NCBI GenBank assembly: GCA_045615765.1
Contig: JAZLFM010000047.1
Span: 31,856 to 95,855, forward strand
Direction: 5' to 3'
DNA from: UBA1715 sp045615765
GTDB lineage: Bacteria; Bacteroidota; Bacteroidia; Bacteroidales; UBA1715
Length of the DNA: 64,000 nt
Numbering within the stretch: position 1 is the first letter of the stretch; each line of letters begins with the position of its first letter. Both the position numbers and the translations under genes were made by a program. This document shows positions 1-8,437 of this stretch, in pieces. The notes beneath the pieces are model-generated. The model saw only the letters and a list, made by a program, of their open reading frames with translations, searched no databases and was not told the DNA's origin.

Positions 1-274
1 TTTCCTTATAATACGTCCATGGCACTGAAAGTTGCGCTCCTAACGCTGTTTTTTGCAATTCCTTATTCGGTGGAACACACGATATACCACAAATGTGCAC
101 AGCTTCTATTCGTAAAGAATCTCCGGTACGAAATGCCGAGCCTACATTACTTGCACTACGAATATTATCTAACACAACAACTATCGGATGTTTTTCCGAT
201 TGCTTGTATTCATCAACGCTAATTCGTTGTAACTCTTCGGTTTCTAATTTTCTAAAGTTTTCGTTCGATGACAT
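1..274 (-). CDS. SpoU/TrmH-family RNA 2'-O-methyltransferase, partial at left edge
   Basis: The frame runs off the left edge, so only about 91 N-terminal residues are present, starting at the ATG at 274. It contains DNIRSASNVGSAFRTGDS, the conserved motif 1 of SPOUT-class tRNA/rRNA ribose methyltransferases, followed by the expected CGIS and KTALGA stretches. The knotted C-terminal SAM-binding part is outside the window. The start overlaps the end of the next upstream gene by 23 bases, which suggests one transcript with the genes up to proA. The family call is firm; the target RNA cannot be told. Confidence 0.85.
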   Translation of the reverse strand, partial: MSSNENFRKLETEELQRISVDEYKQSEKHPIVVVLDNIRSASNVGSAFRTGDSLRIEAVHICGISCVPPNKELQKTALGAQLSVPWTYYKE

Positions 275-650
275 AAGACTTTATTCGGATTTTATCTGCA
301 TCAAAAATGTCTATAGTGTATTTTCCATCAAATGTTCCCTTTATATCAAGGAACACCACATTATCGTCAAAATCTCTAGTATATAATTTCGTATATCCTC
401 TACGAAAAACAAAATACATACCTTTTGGATTTGTTGCTGTTAAACGAATTGCGTTTGATTCAGGAATTACAATACAGGTAAATTCGCAATCTAAACTATC
501 CATTGAATAAGCTTCTTCTACTTTTATGGTTCCCAATGGATTACCGACTTCTAATTCTTCCGGAGGACGAACATATCCACCTGCTGTTACTTGTGCATTT
601 GCAACAAACGCACACAACACAACAAAACATGCTAAAAAGAACTTTCTCAT
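252..650 (-). CDS. Small secreted protein of unknown function
   Basis: A 132-residue protein with a clear signal peptide: basic start MRKFF, a hydrophobic stretch to about residue 17, and AFVANAQ as the likely cleavage region. The mature part of about 110 residues is rich in beta-prone segments and has no motif that I recognise. It overlaps dxs by four bases upstream and the methyltransferase by 23 bases downstream, so it probably is translated from the same message. A periplasmic or surface location is inferred from the signal peptide only. Confidence 0.65.
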   Translation of the reverse strand: MRKFFLACFVVLCAFVANAQVTAGGYVRPPEELEVGNPLGTIKVEEAYSMDSLDCEFTCIVIPESNAIRLTATNPKGMYFVFRRGYTKLYTRDFDDNVVFLDIKGTFDGKYTIDIFDADKIRIKSYVIERKL

Positions 651-2614
651 ATTTCTGTAAAATTGGTTTCTATCTGTTTCACTATACTATCAAAATCGTA
701 ACCGCATAACTTATACAACTCCTGCTGCGTACCATGTGCAATAAATTCATCTGGAATGCCTAAACGAGTGACTTTTCCTGAAAAGTTCATCGTTTCCAAC
801 GCTTCCAATACTGCAGAACCAAATCCGCCTGCTATCACACCATCTTCTATCGTAATAATTGAAGTAAAGTTTGAAGCAACTTCTTGTAACAACATAACAT
901 CAAGTGGTTTAACCCAACGCATATTATACACTGCAGCTTGTTTATTCGTCTGCTCACCGACATAATCAGCGGCTTTTTTTGCCGCATTACCTACGGCTCC
1001 CACAGTTAAAATTGCAACTTTTTCGCCTTGTCGAATACACTCACCTTTTCCAATAGGAAGCATTTCCATATCTTTTTTCCATTGTAAAAATTCTCCATTT
1101 CCTCGCGGATATCGAATTACAAATGGTTGTGGCGTATTGTATGCAGTAAACATCATATTACGCAATTCTATCTCATTCATTGGTGCCCCAATAGTCATAT
1201 TAGGAATTGCTCGCATAAATGGTATATCAACTATACCGTGATGGGTAACACCATCAGCACCAACAAGTCCCGCACGATCAAGGCAGAATATCACATGCAA
1301 CTTTTGTATCGCCACATCATGAATCACCTGATCATAAGCGCGTTGCATAAATGTAGAATAGATATTACAGAATGGAATCATTCCCTCTTTGGCAAGTCCA
1401 GCCGACATGGTTACAGCATGTTGCTCCGCAATCCCTACATCAAATGCGCGTTCCGGCATTGCCTTCATCAATATATTCATAGAACAACCTGTAGCCATAG
1501 CGGGCGTAACACCCATTACTCTGGTATCGGATTGTGCAAGTTCCAACAATGTTTCACCAAAAACTTCCTGATATTTTGGAGGCATGGAATCTTTGTCTGG
1601 AAGCGGAACCATCTCGCCTGTATCTTTATCGAACTTACGAGGTGCATGCCATTCTGTTTGTTCCTCTTCGGCTGGTTTAAAACCCTTTCCTTTTTGCGTA
1701 TGAATATGCAAAATCTTTGGTCCGTGTATTTTCTGGATATCTTGTAATGTTCTTGTCAACTGGAACACATTATGTCCATCAACTGGTCCAAAATAACGGA
1801 AACCAAGCGATTCAAATAAGTTTGATTCTTTAAAGAACAAAGATTTCAAACCATGACCAATTTTTCTAAAAAAATCTTGTACATCAAGTCCAAGGTTACT
1901 CAACTTTGTTGAGAAATTCCACGTCTTATCACGAATACGATTATATGTCTGCGATGTGATTATATCTATCAAATATTGATGTAAACCACCAACATTGGCA
2001 TCTATCGCCATATCGTTATCATTCAAAATCACAAGAATGTTCGCCTTACTTCCACCTGCGAAATCCAACGCCTCGAAGGCTTCACCACCAGTCAAAGCGC
2101 CATCGCCTATCACAGCAACGATTTGACGGTTTTCTCCTTTTGCATTTGCAGCCAAAGCCATTCCTGTTGCAGCAGAAATCGAGATAGAAGAATGTCCAGC
2201 GATAAAACTATCGTATTCGCTTTCTTGCGGATTCGGAAAACCGGCCAAACCATTCAGTTTACGGTTGGTGTTGAATACCTTGCGTCTTCCTGTTAGAATC
2301 TTATGGCCATAAGCCTGATGACCAACATCCCATATAATTCTATCTTCCGGCGTATTAAACGCATAATGCAAAGCGACAGTTAACTCCACAGTACCAAGAC
2401 TTGCGCCAAAATGTCCAGGATTACGACTTCCTTCGTCTATGATGAAATCGCGCAACTCCTTACAAACCTGCGGTAATTGCTCAATATGCAATTTTCGCAA
2501 ATCTTTCGGTGTTTCTATGGTTTCAAGCAAGTTTTCCACTGTGTTAATTTGGTCTGTAAAATTATGAAATTCTTTGCAAGATTGCTTTTGCAAAATCATC
2601 AAGATGAGGATCAC
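647..2614 (-). CDS. dxs: 1-deoxy-D-xylulose-5-phosphate synthase
   Basis: Condenses pyruvate and glyceraldehyde 3-phosphate, the first step of the MEP isoprenoid pathway; cytoplasmic, thiamine diphosphate dependent. Family landmarks are HFGASLGTVELTVALH near the N-terminus, GHQAYGHKILTGR, the ThDP-binding GDGALTGG with the later NDNDMAIDANVGG, and the C-terminal transketolase half with EQHAVTMSAGLA, RAGLVGADG and RYPRG. The length fits the family. The longest frame overlaps the upstream Mur ligase by 53 bases. A GTG at 2539 (VENLLETIETPKDLRK) would give the usual N-terminus and 22 bases of spacing, so the first 25 residues are doubtful. Confidence 0.96.
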   Translation of the reverse strand: MILILMILQKQSCKEFHNFTDQINTVENLLETIETPKDLRKLHIEQLPQVCKELRDFIIDEGSRNPGHFGASLGTVELTVALHYAFNTPEDRIIWDVGHQAYGHKILTGRRKVFNTNRKLNGLAGFPNPQESEYDSFIAGHSSISISAATGMALAANAKGENRQIVAVIGDGALTGGEAFEALDFAGGSKANILVILNDNDMAIDANVGGLHQYLIDIITSQTYNRIRDKTWNFSTKLSNLGLDVQDFFRKIGHGLKSLFFKESNLFESLGFRYFGPVDGHNVFQLTRTLQDIQKIHGPKILHIHTQKGKGFKPAEEEQTEWHAPRKFDKDTGEMVPLPDKDSMPPKYQEVFGETLLELAQSDTRVMGVTPAMATGCSMNILMKAMPERAFDVGIAEQHAVTMSAGLAKEGMIPFCNIYSTFMQRAYDQVIHDVAIQKLHVIFCLDRAGLVGADGVTHHGIVDIPFMRAIPNMTIGAPMNEIELRNMMFTAYNTPQPFVIRYPRGNGEFLQWKKDMEMLPIGKGECIRQGEKVAILTVGAVGNAAKKAADYVGEQTNKQAAVYNMRWVKPLDVMLLQEVASNFTSIITIEDGVIAGGFGSAVLEALETMNFSGKVTRLGIPDEFIAHGTQQELYKLCGYDFDSIVKQIETNFTEI

Positions 2615-3932
2615 GGGCGCCCATCACTATCACAACATCATTTGGTTGAATCAACTCTGCAATACGTTGCAATGAATGTTCTTTCGACTCCACATATTCT
2701 GCACATTTTCCTTGTGCTGTTATTGCCTCGCTCACCACCGTTGACGAAATATTTCTGTCAACTGTTCCACCTGCATAATAAATGTCGTTAATCAAAAAAA
2801 TATCTTGTTCACGAAGGGTTGCACCCACCATTTCCGACAGTTCTTTATGCATAAAACGCATAGGTCCGTAGCCATGAGGTTGAAACCATGCAATCACTCG
2901 CTGTCCTATTTGCTGACAAGCACGTATAACTGCGGCTACTTCTGCCGGATTATGTGCAAAATCATCAACGACATAACAGTTATCTTTCGTTTTTCCAACT
3001 AATTGTGCACGGCGATATATGCCTCGGAATGTGGCAAGTGCCTTAGTACTTTCTTCTATGGAAATTCCAGCAGCTTTTGTTGCCGCTATAGCAGCCAACG
3101 CATTTTCCATATTGTGTTTTCCTATAGCTGGAATGGTACATGAAACACCATTTACTGTGAAAGAGATAGAAAATCCGTCTTGAACGAAATTGCTTCCGCA
3201 AATTCTCGCATATTCGTTTGTACCAAACACAAATTCATTTGCAACCGACAATTTTCTTGTCAGTTCATAATCTTGATTTGCAATAAAATATGATTTTGTG
3301 TTGTCACGGAATGTGGCAAACAATTGTTCTAATTCGTCAAATTCCTTATGGTCTCGATCTATGTTCAACAACAAAGAAATTTCTGGTTTATAGTTCACAA
3401 TAGAGCCATCGGATTCGTCGGACTCTATTACCAACCAATCACTCTTTCCTACCCAAGCATTTCCAGGAAGTCCTTTTTCCTGCAATACACTCAAACCCGC
3501 GCCAGTTATAAGCGAAGGAGATTTTCCGCATTGTTCCAAAATATGGAACACCATGGCTGTAGTTGTTGATTTTCCCGACGTACCGCCAACTGCAATAGTT
3601 CGCACGCTGTTCGAAATCTCCGCCAACAGCTGCGAGCGTTTCATTATCGGAATGTTCAAGCTCAATGCTTTCTGATATTCCACATTTGTTTCTTCTATAG
3701 CCGTCGAAACTACAACCACATCAACATCAGGCGTAATCCCTTGTCCGTCTTGGAAATAGCAGTGCATTCCCAACGATTCGAATTGTGCTTCTGACTGAAG
3801 TTTTTGCGCCTGCCCGAACAATCTGTCGGAACCAGAAACTTTTTTCCCTATACCGTTCAGATATTGTGCAATCGCACTCATACCCGTACCGGCAATGCCA
3901 ACGAAGAAGAAATGTGAATAATTGTCAAGCAT
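2562..3932 (-). CDS. Mur ligase family protein (MurC/Mpl-like)
   Basis: A 456-residue ATP-dependent amino acid or peptide ligase of the Mur family. It has the N-terminal Rossmann start FVGIAGTGMSAIAQYL, the P-loop GGTSGKSTTTAMV near residue 117, the acidic ESDESDGS, the central-domain NIDRDHKE and the C-terminal DDFAHNPAEV and MGARD motifs. It resembles the Bacteroidales MurC-like paralogue rather than canonical MurC or Mpl, so whether it adds L-Ala to UDP-MurNAc or recycles a peptide is open. It lies between proA (24-base gap) and dxs (overlap) in one direction. Confidence 0.88.
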   Translation of the reverse strand: MLDNYSHFFFVGIAGTGMSAIAQYLNGIGKKVSGSDRLFGQAQKLQSEAQFESLGMHCYFQDGQGITPDVDVVVVSTAIEETNVEYQKALSLNIPIMKRSQLLAEISNSVRTIAVGGTSGKSTTTAMVFHILEQCGKSPSLITGAGLSVLQEKGLPGNAWVGKSDWLVIESDESDGSIVNYKPEISLLLNIDRDHKEFDELEQLFATFRDNTKSYFIANQDYELTRKLSVANEFVFGTNEYARICGSNFVQDGFSISFTVNGVSCTIPAIGKHNMENALAAIAATKAAGISIEESTKALATFRGIYRRAQLVGKTKDNCYVVDDFAHNPAEVAAVIRACQQIGQRVIAWFQPHGYGPMRFMHKELSEMVGATLREQDIFLINDIYYAGGTVDRNISSTVVSEAITAQGKCAEYVESKEHSLQRIAELIQPNDVVIVMGARDPHLDDFAKAILQRIS

Positions 3933-3956
3933 AATTTTGCGTTTTATTCCGAGTTC

Positions 3957-5246
3957 TTAAATAGAAAACTTCTTATCTATCTTTTTATGTGTAAATGCTG
4001 ACTTACCTGAAACATAATCAGCAACAATTTGACCATTACCTTTTAATTTCCATTTGTAGATAGTCAAACCTTCCAAACCTACAGGACCGCGAGCGTGAAT
4101 TTTATTGGTACTAATTCCGACCTCTGCACCAAGTCCATAACGGAAACCGTCGGCAAAACGTGTACTACAGTTCCAGAACACATCGGCTGAATCCACAAGG
4201 TTCATGAATTTTTCTGCAGCTTGTGCATTTTTTGTAATAATAGCCTCAGTGTGACGACTACTGTAAGTATTAATATGTTCTATTGCATCTTCCAACGAAT
4301 CAACAACACGTATCGACACTTTGTAATCCAACCATTCCATTTTCCAACTTTCGGCAGGAAGACAAGAAATGATTTGCTGTGTCTTTTCACATCCGTGAAT
4401 TTCGACATTACGTTCTTCCAACGATTTTGCAAGTTTCGGTAACACCTCAGTTGCGATATTTTTGTGAATCAACATTGTTTCTGTTGCATTACAAACCGAC
4501 ACATATTGTGTCTTGGCATCAGTCGCAACTTTCACTGCCATTTCAACATCGGCGTCTTTGTCTATATACGTATGACAAATTCCATCGGCGTGACCCATCA
4601 CGGCAATATTGGAATTGTTCATAATGTATTGCACGAACGAATTTGAACCACGAGGGATAATCAAATCGATATACTTGTCGAGTTTCAACATCTCGTTTAC
4701 ATTCTCACGAGTTTCAAGCAATTGTATCCAGCCAGTTGGCACGCCACAAGCCTCAGAAGCCTCGCGTATAACCTTTGCCAAAGCACGGTTTGTTTCCAAC
4801 GCCTCGCGGCCACCTTTCAACAACGTAGCATTACCACTTTTCAAACAAAGAGAAGAGATTTGCACCAACGCATCTGGACGAGATTCAAAAATTACACCGA
4901 TAACGCCAATAGGGCAGCTAACTTTGTACAATTCCAAACCATTATCAAGTTCTGTAGCAGAAAGAGTTTCGCCTATAGGTTCAGGCAACAAAATCAAGCT
5001 CTTGATACCAGCAACTACATCTTTGATTTTTCCTTCGTCGAATTTCAATCGTTTTAGAAGAGGCGCTGCCAAATTTTCCTCGGCACTACGTTCCAAATCC
5101 TTCTGATTTGCCGCGATAATTTCGCTTGTATGTTCAATTAAAGCATCAGCAATACGGGCCAAAGCTTCATTTTTCTTTTCCGTTGACAAAGCGGCAAGTT
5201 CTATCGATGCTTTTTTTGCCGCAACTGCTAAATCTACTGTTTGCAT
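3957..5246 (-). CDS. proA: Gamma-glutamyl phosphate reductase
   Basis: NADPH-dependent reduction of gamma-glutamyl phosphate to glutamate semialdehyde, the second step of proline synthesis. The 429 residues match the family length. Recognisable parts are GVIGVIFESRPDALVQ, LKGGREA, IIPRGSNSFVQYI, HADGICHTY, the catalytic-cysteine segment YVSVCNATETMLI and the C-terminal GLGAEVGIST and GPVGLEGLT. It is first in the run proA - Mur ligase - dxs - secreted protein - methyltransferase, with a consensus promoter directly upstream. No proB is in the window. Confidence 0.97.
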   Translation of the reverse strand: MQTVDLAVAAKKASIELAALSTEKKNEALARIADALIEHTSEIIAANQKDLERSAEENLAAPLLKRLKFDEGKIKDVVAGIKSLILLPEPIGETLSATELDNGLELYKVSCPIGVIGVIFESRPDALVQISSLCLKSGNATLLKGGREALETNRALAKVIREASEACGVPTGWIQLLETRENVNEMLKLDKYIDLIIPRGSNSFVQYIMNNSNIAVMGHADGICHTYIDKDADVEMAVKVATDAKTQYVSVCNATETMLIHKNIATEVLPKLAKSLEERNVEIHGCEKTQQIISCLPAESWKMEWLDYKVSIRVVDSLEDAIEHINTYSSRHTEAIITKNAQAAEKFMNLVDSADVFWNCSTRFADGFRYGLGAEVGISTNKIHARGPVGLEGLTIYKWKLKGNGQIVADYVSGKSAFTHKKIDKKFSI

Positions 5247-5265
5247 ATTGTTACATTTTACAATA

Positions 5266-5297
5266 CAAATGTACGGATTTTATGCAAGATTAACAAA
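5266..5297 (-). promoter_or_regulatory. Bacteroidota-type promoter of the proA operon
   Basis: On the minus strand a TTTG (5297-5294) is followed after 20 bases by TACATTTG (5273-5266), matching the TTTG-N19..21-TAnnTTTG consensus. The box ends 19 bases before the proA ATG. Confidence 0.8.
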
Positions 5298-5408
5298 GGG
5301 AATATCAGTGTCTAAAAGATACTGATTGTTCAAGGTTTCATTCGTGAAGTTGAATTTTACTTTTTCAACAGCTATAGCAAAATCTGCAAAAACCTTCAGT
5401 ATAGACAA

Positions 5409-5443
5409 CAAAAAAGTTAGGATAACAAAATTGTTACCCTAAC
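5409..5443 (-). terminator. Rho-independent terminator after rpmF
   Basis: Read on the minus strand, GTTAGGGTAACAA pairs with TTGTTATCCTAAC around a short loop and is followed by six T. It lies 25 bases beyond the rpmF stop codon. Confidence 0.8.
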
Positions 5444-5468
5444 AATAGTTTATTTCAATAAATCAGAA

Positions 5469-5660
5469 TTAAGCTTCTACAGCTTTTTCTGTGAATTTCT
5501 TACCGTTATAATATAACTCACCTTCTACTTCGTAAGCAGTGTGTCTGCGGTGGATAGTTCCTGTTGTAGGACATTTGCTCAATGTTGGAACAACTGCATT
5601 GTCGTGAGTACGTCTCTTGTCTCTTCTTGTCTTTGAGATCTTTCGTTTAGGATGTGCCAT
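5469..5660 (-). CDS. rpmF: 50S ribosomal protein L32
   Basis: A 63-residue basic protein beginning MAHPKRKISKTRRDKRRTH, the diagnostic N-terminus of bL32. Only one cysteine remains (SKCPTTG) where zinc-binding L32 proteins have four, so this is a zinc-independent form. It follows the DUF177 gene by 12 bases, the standard pairing in bacteria, and ends in a hairpin terminator. Confidence 0.97.
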   Translation of the reverse strand: MAHPKRKISKTRRDKRRTHDNAVVPTLSKCPTTGTIHRRHTAYEVEGELYYNGKKFTEKAVEA

Positions 5661-5672
5661 CTTATTATTATT

Positions 5673-6194
5673 TTAGTTTTTAAACATATTTTTTAGTGAA
5701 TCCCATCGAGGATCCGTTTTTTCTTCTTTATTTTTTTTCGACTGATTCATATATGAAATCACATCAGAATTACAGTCTTTTTCGTCCGCATGAACTTTTC
5801 TCATCGGAATGGCAAGCATTATCATCTCGTAGATTTCGGCCGTCAACACTAATTCGGCTTCATCTGGCGCAATCAATATCACATCGTCACTTTCGCTCAA
5901 CTCGTCATTTTCGTCACCAACCTTCACTATGTAGTCTTGCGTCATAGATATAGGCAGCAGGAAAATGTCCAAGCATCGGTCGCAGGCTACGGAAACGGTT
6001 CCATTTATCTGCAACGAAAGGGTGTGGAAATCATTTTGCTTTACGAAATGTACTTTTGCAGTTACATCTGCATCGTACACGCCTTCCATTTCTTGATCTT
6101 CAACGAACGCTTTGTCAACTTTCCATTCTGCATCGAACATGCTTTCCTTTAGCAACTGCAACGGAATCGTATATAAACCTTCTGCTCGATTCAT
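5673..6194 (-). CDS. DUF177 / YceD family protein
   Basis: A 173-residue protein placed directly before rpmF, as is usual for the DUF177 family linked to 23S rRNA metabolism. The conserved core is CDRCLDIFLLPIS followed by an acidic stretch. The C-terminus ends DPRWDSLKNMF, also typical (DPRWDALKKL). It has a consensus promoter immediately upstream and is probably cotranscribed with rpmF. Confidence 0.9.
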   Translation of the reverse strand: MNRAEGLYTIPLQLLKESMFDAEWKVDKAFVEDQEMEGVYDADVTAKVHFVKQNDFHTLSLQINGTVSVACDRCLDIFLLPISMTQDYIVKVGDENDELSESDDVILIAPDEAELVLTAEIYEMIMLAIPMRKVHADEKDCNSDVISYMNQSKKNKEEKTDPRWDSLKNMFKN

Positions 6195-6211
6195 CTTGTA
6201 AAATTAGCACG

Positions 6212-6242
6212 CAAAAATAGACATTTTTTTACATTCCACAAA
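6212..6242 (-). promoter_or_regulatory. Promoter of the DUF177-rpmF operon
   Basis: On the minus strand TTTG (6242-6239), 19 bases, then TATTTTTG (6219-6212), an exact Bacteroidota promoter match, 18 bases before the ATG at 6194. It is divergent from the RAYT promoter. Confidence 0.85.
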
Positions 6243-6279
6243 CATTTCACAATTTATTAACAATCAAATTTGAAATTAG

Positions 6280-6287
6280 TACCTTTG
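6280..6287 (+). promoter_or_regulatory. -7 box of the RAYT gene
   Basis: TACCTTTG fits the Bacteroidota -7 element TAnnTTTG, 26 bases before the ATG at 6314. No good TTG lies at the usual upstream distance, so this promoter may be weak. Confidence 0.55.
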
Positions 6288-6313
6288 TAATCTAACACAA
6301 CTACTTAGAAAAT

Positions 6314-6766
6314 ATGAGCCACATAAACCTAACCTATCACATAGTATGGCGTACGAAGTGCAGTGAAAAAGTCATTACAGAATCTCACGAAAAAGAACTG
6401 TTAGCATATCTTGTAGGAATATGCAAAAAGAAAAACTGCAAAGTTTATCGTATCAATTCCATGCCAGACCATATACATTTATGTATTGAAATTCCGCCTA
6501 TGATATCTATTTCAACCTTCATGAAAGTTCTAAAACAAGAAAGTTCCAAATGGTTACGAGAACACAAAGAACTGTTTCCTGAATTTCGAGGATGGGCAAA
6601 TGGATATGCCATATTTTCATATTCAAAAAAAGAACGTCAAAAAATCATTGAATATATAAGAAATCAAAAGACACACCATCAAACAAAGACATTTAGACAA
6701 GAATATATCGAATGGTTACTGGAAATGGGAGAGAATCCAAGTGAAGATTTGTTCTTTAAAGACTAA
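6314..6766 (+). CDS. REP-associated tyrosine transposase (IS200/Y1-like, RAYT)
   Basis: A 150-residue HUH single-strand DNA transposase. The HUH motif is PDHIHLC near residue 52, preceded by the family start HINLTYHIVWRTK. The C-terminal helix IEYIRNQKTHHQTKTF holds a candidate nucleophilic tyrosine (IIEYI). The length and the ending EYIEWLLEMG fit IS200-type Y1 transposases. No IS ends are seen. Instead, five three-hairpin modules follow at once, and two more stand near 48.4 kb, as expected for a domesticated RAYT that acts on REP elements. That link is inferred from position and structure. Confidence 0.88.
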   Translation: MSHINLTYHIVWRTKCSEKVITESHEKELLAYLVGICKKKNCKVYRINSMPDHIHLCIEIPPMISISTFMKVLKQESSKWLREHKELFPEFRGWANGYAIFSYSKKERQKIIEYIRNQKTHHQTKTFRQEYIEWLLEMGENPSEDLFFKD

Positions 6767-6771
6767 CAATG

Positions 6772-6858
6772 TATTGGCCTCCAGCCAATATAGTATCCCA
6801 TACACCACTATCCTGAGACTGCGTCACAGGTTACTCAAACAATGGCTTTCAGCCATTT
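6772..6858 (+). repeat. REP-like module, forward copy 1
   Basis: Three hairpins in order: ATTGGCCTCCAGCCAAT, then CCTGAGACTGCGTCACAGG, then ATGGCTTTCAGCCAT. It starts right after the RAYT stop codon. Confidence 0.85.
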
Positions 6859-6959
6859 AAAACAAGAACTAAACGCCGAAAAGACATCAGGTCCATAGCC
6901 CTAAACATAGTATGAATATAACTAAAGACTTATACTTCTTAATATAATTGAGAACATAA

Positions 6960-7044
6960 TATTGGCTTCCAGCCAATATAGCATTCACATACCGCTATCC
7001 TGAGACTACGTCACAGGTTACTCAAATAATGGCTTTCAGCCATT
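6960..7044 (+). repeat. REP-like module, forward copy 2
   Basis: Hairpins ATTGGCTTCCAGCCAAT, CCTGAGACTACGTCACAGG and ATGGCTTTCAGCCAT, with the same spacing as copy 1. Confidence 0.88.
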
Positions 7045-7104
7045 TACTTAAACAAGGAAACCATTACAGATAAGAATAAGGACACATTCAAAAAAAGCAA
7101 ATAT

Positions 7105-7190
7105 TAATTGCTTGAAAACCAACAATTTGTAACAAAGAACAGTATCTCGGGAAGGTATAAGCAACTACCCCAAACGGCTGGAAGCCATTA
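7105..7190 (-). repeat. REP-like module, inverted copy 3 (decayed)
   Basis: On the minus strand it has a hairpin from AATGGCTTCCAGCCGTT and a partial middle element CCCGAGATACTG. The third hairpin is degraded. It is recognisable by order and by the flanking bases shared with the next two copies. Confidence 0.65.
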
Positions 7191-7238
7191 CTAATAAGAA
7201 ATAAACTCTCTATTTCAAAAACAGAAAAAGCAAACATT

Positions 7239-7323
7239 AATTGCCTTTCAGGCAATAATTCCGTAACCCGGGACGGAGTCTCGGGAAGGTATAACTAAAC
7301 TTCCCCAATGGCTGGAAGCCATT
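7239..7323 (-). repeat. REP-like module, inverted copy 4
   Basis: On the minus strand: AATGGCTTCCAGCCATT, CCCGAGACTCCGTCCCGGG, then TTGCCTGAAAGGCAA. The middle stem differs from the forward copies by a paired change (T-A to C-G). Confidence 0.88.
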
Positions 7324-7373
7324 ACTAATAAAAAAATAAACACTCTATCTCAAAAACAGTAAAAGCAAGTAAC

Positions 7374-7457
7374 AATTGCCTGAAAGGCAATAATTCCGTA
7401 ACCCGGGACAAAGTCTCGGGAACACATAAACCCTCACATAAATGGCTGGAAGCCATT
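7374..7457 (-). repeat. REP-like module, inverted copy 5
   Basis: On the minus strand: AATGGCTTCCAGCCATT, CCCGAGACTTTGTCCCGGG, TTGCCTTTCAGGCAA. The 40-base spacer between copies 4 and 5 resembles the spacer between copies 3 and 4, so whole repeat-plus-spacer units were duplicated. It ends 15 bases before the stop of the methyltransferase. Confidence 0.86.
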
Positions 7458-7471
7458 ACAAAACTCACAGG

Positions 7472-8344
7472 TTATTTTTTCAAATTCGTAAATCGCGCTA
7501 TAACGCCTAATGGCAATTTCTTCTTGAAATCATCTTCCAGATATACTTCACCAAATTCCTTATCGGCTTTGTGGTTCTTGAAGATTTCTGTCACGAGATT
7601 TTCGAGTATGAAAGCTGAAAATCCTAATGAATAGGTATTTAATATAAAGAAGAACTTATTCTTGTCGAGTATCTTTTCTACGTCTTTCAGCAAGGCATTC
7701 AAGTCTCGTTCCAACTTCCAATCTTCACCATTGGCGCCACGACCGAATGCTGGCGGATCCATAATGATTCCATTATATACATTGCCTCGCTTGGCTTCTT
7801 TTGCCACAAATTTTCGTGCATCTTCTACTATCCAACGAATATTGTCCAAGCCGGAACTTTCCATGTTTTGTTTGGTCCACGAAACCACTTGTTTAACAGA
7901 ATCCAAGTGAGTCACTTCTGCTCCGGCGGCGCGTGCCGTTACCGATGCGATTCCCGTGTAGCCGAACAAATTCAAGACTTTCAAACCTTGGTTTGCCTTA
8001 CAAATAGAATAAATGTAATCCCAGTTTACAGCTTGTTCCGGAAAAATTCCTACATGTTTGAACGAAGTAAATTTCAAATTACATGTTACGTTCAAATGGT
8101 CGTATTTGATTTTCCATGCATCAGGAATATTTGCATGTTTAATCCAGTCGCCGTTGTTGCTCGAGCGTGCCACGAAGTCTATAGTAGAACGTTTCTGCCA
8201 TTCTGCTTCACTCAACGATTTATCCCACACCGCCTGTGGTTCCGGTCTGCGAGTAACAACCGGTCCGAATTGTTCTAATTTCTCAAAATTTCCTGAATCT
8301 ATCAATCGATAGTCGTTCCAATGCGTTGGGGTTAAATAAATCAT
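7472..8344 (-). CDS. Class I SAM-dependent methyltransferase (RlmI-like)
   Basis: A 290-residue protein with the Methyltrans_SAM core: the SAM-binding motif VLNLFGYTGIASVTARAAGA near residue 125, the acidic HLDSV that follows, and the catalytic DPPAFGRG near residue 200. These match cytosine-5 23S rRNA methyltransferases of the RlmI/RlmK type, but the N-terminal PUA domain of RlmI is missing. The substrate is therefore not certain. It is divergent from bactofilin and has its own -7 box at 8362-8369. Confidence 0.86.
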   Translation of the reverse strand: MIYLTPTHWNDYRLIDSGNFEKLEQFGPVVTRRPEPQAVWDKSLSEAEWQKRSTIDFVARSSNNGDWIKHANIPDAWKIKYDHLNVTCNLKFTSFKHVGIFPEQAVNWDYIYSICKANQGLKVLNLFGYTGIASVTARAAGAEVTHLDSVKQVVSWTKQNMESSGLDNIRWIVEDARKFVAKEAKRGNVYNGIIMDPPAFGRGANGEDWKLERDLNALLKDVEKILDKNKFFFILNTYSLGFSAFILENLVTEIFKNHKADKEFGEVYLEDDFKKKLPLGVIARFTNLKK

Positions 8345-8361
8345 CGTCGTAAAGTTTGACG

Positions 8362-8369
8362 CAAAAGTA
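8362..8369 (-). promoter_or_regulatory. -7 box of the methyltransferase gene
   Basis: TACTTTTG on the minus strand, 17 bases before the ATG. No clear TTG lies at the expected upstream spacing. Confidence 0.55.
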
Positions 8370-8380
8370 ATGAATAATAG

Positions 8381-8414
8381 TTGTTTTTTACTATAAAGTA
8401 ATTTGTTATATTTG
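8381..8414 (+). promoter_or_regulatory. Promoter of the bactofilin operon
   Basis: TTG at 8381-8383 and TATATTTG at 8407-8414, 23 bases apart, slightly long. The ATG follows 23 bases later. It is divergent from the methyltransferase promoter. Confidence 0.6.
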
Positions 8415-8437
8415 CACTCATTTTAATTTGAAACGAT

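Noticed and set aside
1127..1747. 206-codon frame on the plus strand
   Set aside because: It lies opposite dxs and has no family features; it is a shadow of the real gene.
7105..7457. Regular repeats and spacers near a transposase as a CRISPR candidate
   Set aside because: The units are complete hairpins in both orientations, the spacers are similar to each other, and no cas gene is present.
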